Source: Oscillospiraceae bacterium (GTDB lineage: Bacteria > Bacillota > Clostridia > Oscillospirales > Oscillospiraceae). Taken from it: DNA of 64,000 bases. Positions 62,557 to 64,000 of this stretch are shown in pieces (position 1 is the first letter of the stretch; every line of letters begins with the position of its first letter). Both the position numbers and the translations under genes were made by a program. The DNA lies in contig JAFTXW010000013.1 of assembly GCA_017461445.1 (NCBI GenBank), forward strand, positions 48,311 through 112,310, given 5' to 3'. Under the pieces are notes generated by a model. That model saw only the letters and a list, made by a program, of their open reading frames with translations, was not told the DNA's origin and made no database searches.

Positions 62557-62633
62557 TGGCGGCGGCAACCGGATTTGAACCGGTGACATACCGGGTATGA
62601 AAAGGCTGTTCTACCAGACTGAACTATGCCGCC
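62557..62633 (-). tRNA. tRNA with CAU anticodon (Met-type), irregular anticodon stem
   Basis: The cloverleaf is clear. The acceptor is GGCGGCA/TGCCGCC, the D stem GTTC/GAAC, the T arm ACCGG-TTCAAAT-CCGGT, and an encoded GCCA 3' end gives G73 plus CCA. The anticodon loop is TTCATAC (CAU). The anticodon stem GCCTT/CCGGT has only one G-U and two G-C pairs, and the two pairs next to the loop are U-C mismatches. It may be a tRNA-like decoy or a decaying gene. It has its own promoter. Confidence 0.8.
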
Positions 62634-62649
62634 GTATCGTTTTCTGATG

Positions 62650-62677
62650 GATATATTCTATCACATCAAGCAGTCAA
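62650..62677 (-). promoter_or_regulatory. Candidate promoter for the tRNA
   Basis: On the minus strand TTGACT (62677-62672), 16 bp, TATATC (62655-62650) precede the tRNA 5' end by about 16 bp. Confidence 0.5.
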
Positions 62678-62728
62678 ATCATCTCATTTGGCAAAATTGG
62701 GTTTCTAAATGGTATTTTTTGTTTTCTG

Positions 62729-62760
62729 CGGCAGTCAGGGATGTGGCTCCCTGACTGCCG
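62729..62760. repeat. Hairpin after the BtpA gene
   Basis: CGGCAGTCAGGG/CCCTGACTGCCG (12 bp perfect, 8-base loop) lies 8 bp after the stop. The minus-strand tail is A-rich rather than T-rich, so termination is uncertain. Confidence 0.6.
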
Positions 62761-62768
62761 TATCGTTA

Positions 62769-63503
62769 TCATACACCATTGCCATTTCTGGCATTGAAAA
62801 TGAAATCCTGTACTCGTTTTTCATCCACAGGATTATCTGTGATGCCGCTTTCTTTGAAGTAACTACCAACGATGGCACCGTCAGAATATGTCAACTGTTC
62901 CTGCGCCGTTTCCGCAGTCATGCCAGCACCAACGATCAGGGGAAAATCTCCCAGAATGGTGCGGAAGGTCTTGATCTTCTCCAGATCCGTGCTGATGCCG
63001 GTACCCTCACCGGTTACCACAATAGCATCACAGCGTTCGCTGCCGATCTTCAGATCTTCTTCCAGACTTCTGCCGGAACGAACAGACTGGTATTTAAAAC
63101 GCACACCACCCAGAAGGAAGATATCGCGATCCCCCATCAAATTTTCCAGTTTCAGGGCGAATTTTACATCATCCTTTGGCTTAAGATGGCCGCATACAGA
63201 ATCGATCTGTACAAATCTAGCACCATACTGCCGTGCCATAATGAATGCCCATTCTGGATTGCCCAGCATATTGACACCGTAAACCTTGTCAGGATAATTT
63301 TCCTGTAAATATTTCAGTGCATTTTGGACATCCTCTGCACCGCCATAGTAGTTCTCAACCAGAACCGCATTGACACCGTTGCGGAACATGATTTCGATTT
63401 CTTTCTTAGCAATTTCCATCTTCTCATCGGCACCGTAACCAGTCATGTGCAGCATACCGATAATGGGCTTGTCTACGCCAAATACTTCTTTCAGTTTTTT
63501 CAT
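62769..63503 (-). CDS. BtpA/SgcQ family TIM-barrel protein, copy 2
   Basis: This 244 aa protein starts MKKLKEVFGVDKPIIGMLHM at ATG 63503 with GAGAGGG upstream. Features are VENYYGG, FVQIDSVCGHL, VTGEGTG and a final IVGSYFKESG, matching the BtpA family (a TIM-barrel of unsettled biochemistry, linked to photosystem assembly in cyanobacteria and to sugar metabolism as SgcQ). It is a close paralogue of the gene upstream. Confidence 0.82.
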   Translation of the reverse strand: MKKLKEVFGVDKPIIGMLHMTGYGADEKMEIAKKEIEIMFRNGVNAVLVENYYGGAEDVQNALKYLQENYPDKVYGVNMLGNPEWAFIMARQYGARFVQIDSVCGHLKPKDDVKFALKLENLMGDRDIFLLGGVRFKYQSVRSGRSLEEDLKIGSERCDAIVVTGEGTGISTDLEKIKTFRTILGDFPLIVGAGMTAETAQEQLTYSDGAIVGSYFKESGITDNPVDEKRVQDFIFNARNGNGV

Positions 63504-63513
63504 ATATTCCCTC

Positions 63514-64000
63514 TCACTTTCTAGCGTTGTGCAGTAATTTTTCCACTTGTTCTTCGTCCACAGGATACTCCGTGATACCCAATTCCTTAAATCCGGTACC
63601 GACAATTGCTCCATCTGCATAAGCCAGCTGCTGTGCAGCCGTTTCAGCAGTTACACCTGCACCGACGATCAGCGGAAAGTCGCTCAAGGCATCTCGGAAA
63701 CTTTTGATCTTTTCCAGTTTTGTTTCGATTCCTGTGCCTGCTCCGGTAACCACAATGGCATCACAACGACCAGTTGCAATGTGAAGGTCTTCTTCAAGTG
63801 ACCGGCCAGATTGATAGGGGGTATGTTTAAACCGGACACCACCTATCAGGAAGATGTCACCATCGCCGCGGAGCTTTTTAATGTACTCAGCATATTCTGC
63901 ATCACGATCCAAGGGGAGATGTCCGCACACAGAATCGATCTGAACAAACTTTGCTCCATACTTCCTCGCCAGGTCAAACGCCTGGTCCGGATCACCCAGC
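63514..64000 (-). CDS. BtpA/SgcQ family TIM-barrel protein, copy 1, 5' end outside window
   Basis: The reading frame is open to the window edge, so the N-terminus is missing. The visible C-terminal part (LGDPDQAFDLARKYGAK, FVQIDSVCGHL, VTGAGTG, IVGTGFKELG) is colinear with the downstream paralogue at 62769, which it precedes by 10 bp. Confidence 0.82.
   Translation of the reverse strand, partial: LGDPDQAFDLARKYGAKFVQIDSVCGHLPLDRDAEYAEYIKKLRGDGDIFLIGGVRFKHTPYQSGRSLEEDLHIATGRCDAIVVTGAGTGIETKLEKIKSFRDALSDFPLIVGAGVTAETAAQQLAYADGAIVGTGFKELGITEYPVDEEQVEKLLHNARK

Noticed and set aside
62557-62633. The tRNA as the attachment site of the element
   Set aside because: No copy of its 3' end was found near the left edge at 18.9 kb, although a distant right end cannot be excluded.

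Overview
The window looks like the chromosome of a gut Clostridia bacterium of the Oscillospiraceae/Ruminococcaceae type. The reasons are the Gram-positive gene families, strong Shine-Dalgarno sites, GC-rich core genes, and a visibly AT-richer inserted conjugative element of the kind common in that group. The genus assignment is inference.

Positions 1-18.9 kb are core chromosome. A compact branched-chain amino acid operon (leuA partial, leuC, leuD, leuB, ilvB, ilvN, ilvC, ilvD) ends in a DUF815 AAA ATPase and a bidirectional terminator. It is followed by a convergent DegV protein, an autoregulated YtrA-type GntR regulator with an ABC exporter, a palindrome-rich repeat, a nitroreductase, an sdpR/yhfC/sdpI-like operon with clear operators, and greA-lysS with its terminator.

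Positions 18.9-48.8 kb are one long plus-strand conjugative module. It holds small DNA-binding proteins (DUF6462/DUF5348 types), a winged-helix protein, an ArpU-like regulator, a VirB2-like pilin, a VirB6/TrbL-like protein with a long repeat-bearing tail, an NlpC/P60 hydrolase, VirB3 (PrgI), VirB4, several small element proteins, VirD4 and an S1-domain protein. A sortase pilus island follows: a giant thioester/Cna-B adhesin, a major pilin, two class C sortases, a lipase-like alpha/beta hydrolase and an anchored small protein. It ends with a zinc-ribbon protein, a sigma factor and a signal peptidase. No relaxase or integrase is visible, so the element probably extends beyond the window. Terminator-like hairpins sit between many genes of this operon, which suggests antitermination control. 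A promoter-to-terminator structured RNA lies at 47.17-47.38 kb.

Positions 48.85-64 kb are a minus-strand accessory cluster. From its promoter-proximal end it reads: two BtpA-family TIM barrels, a tRNA(CAU) with a mismatched anticodon stem, an NMNAT-NADAR fusion, KptA RNA 2'-phosphotransferase, an ApaH-like phosphatase, a YbjN-like protein, a separate NADAR and NMNAT, a secreted Cys-rich repeat protein, a VWA protein, an unknown protein, a C39-like peptidase, a 2H phosphoesterase, another unknown, two FtsW-like paralogues, a membrane protein, an EcsC protein and two DUF1810-type proteins. KptA makes ADP-ribose 1'',2''-cyclic phosphate from NAD and RNA, 2H enzymes can open that product, NADAR removes ADP-ribose, and NMNAT remakes NAD. 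The set therefore reads as a candidate NAD/ADP-ribose-linked RNA (tRNA) repair system, possibly mobile cargo. This is the most interesting part of the window.
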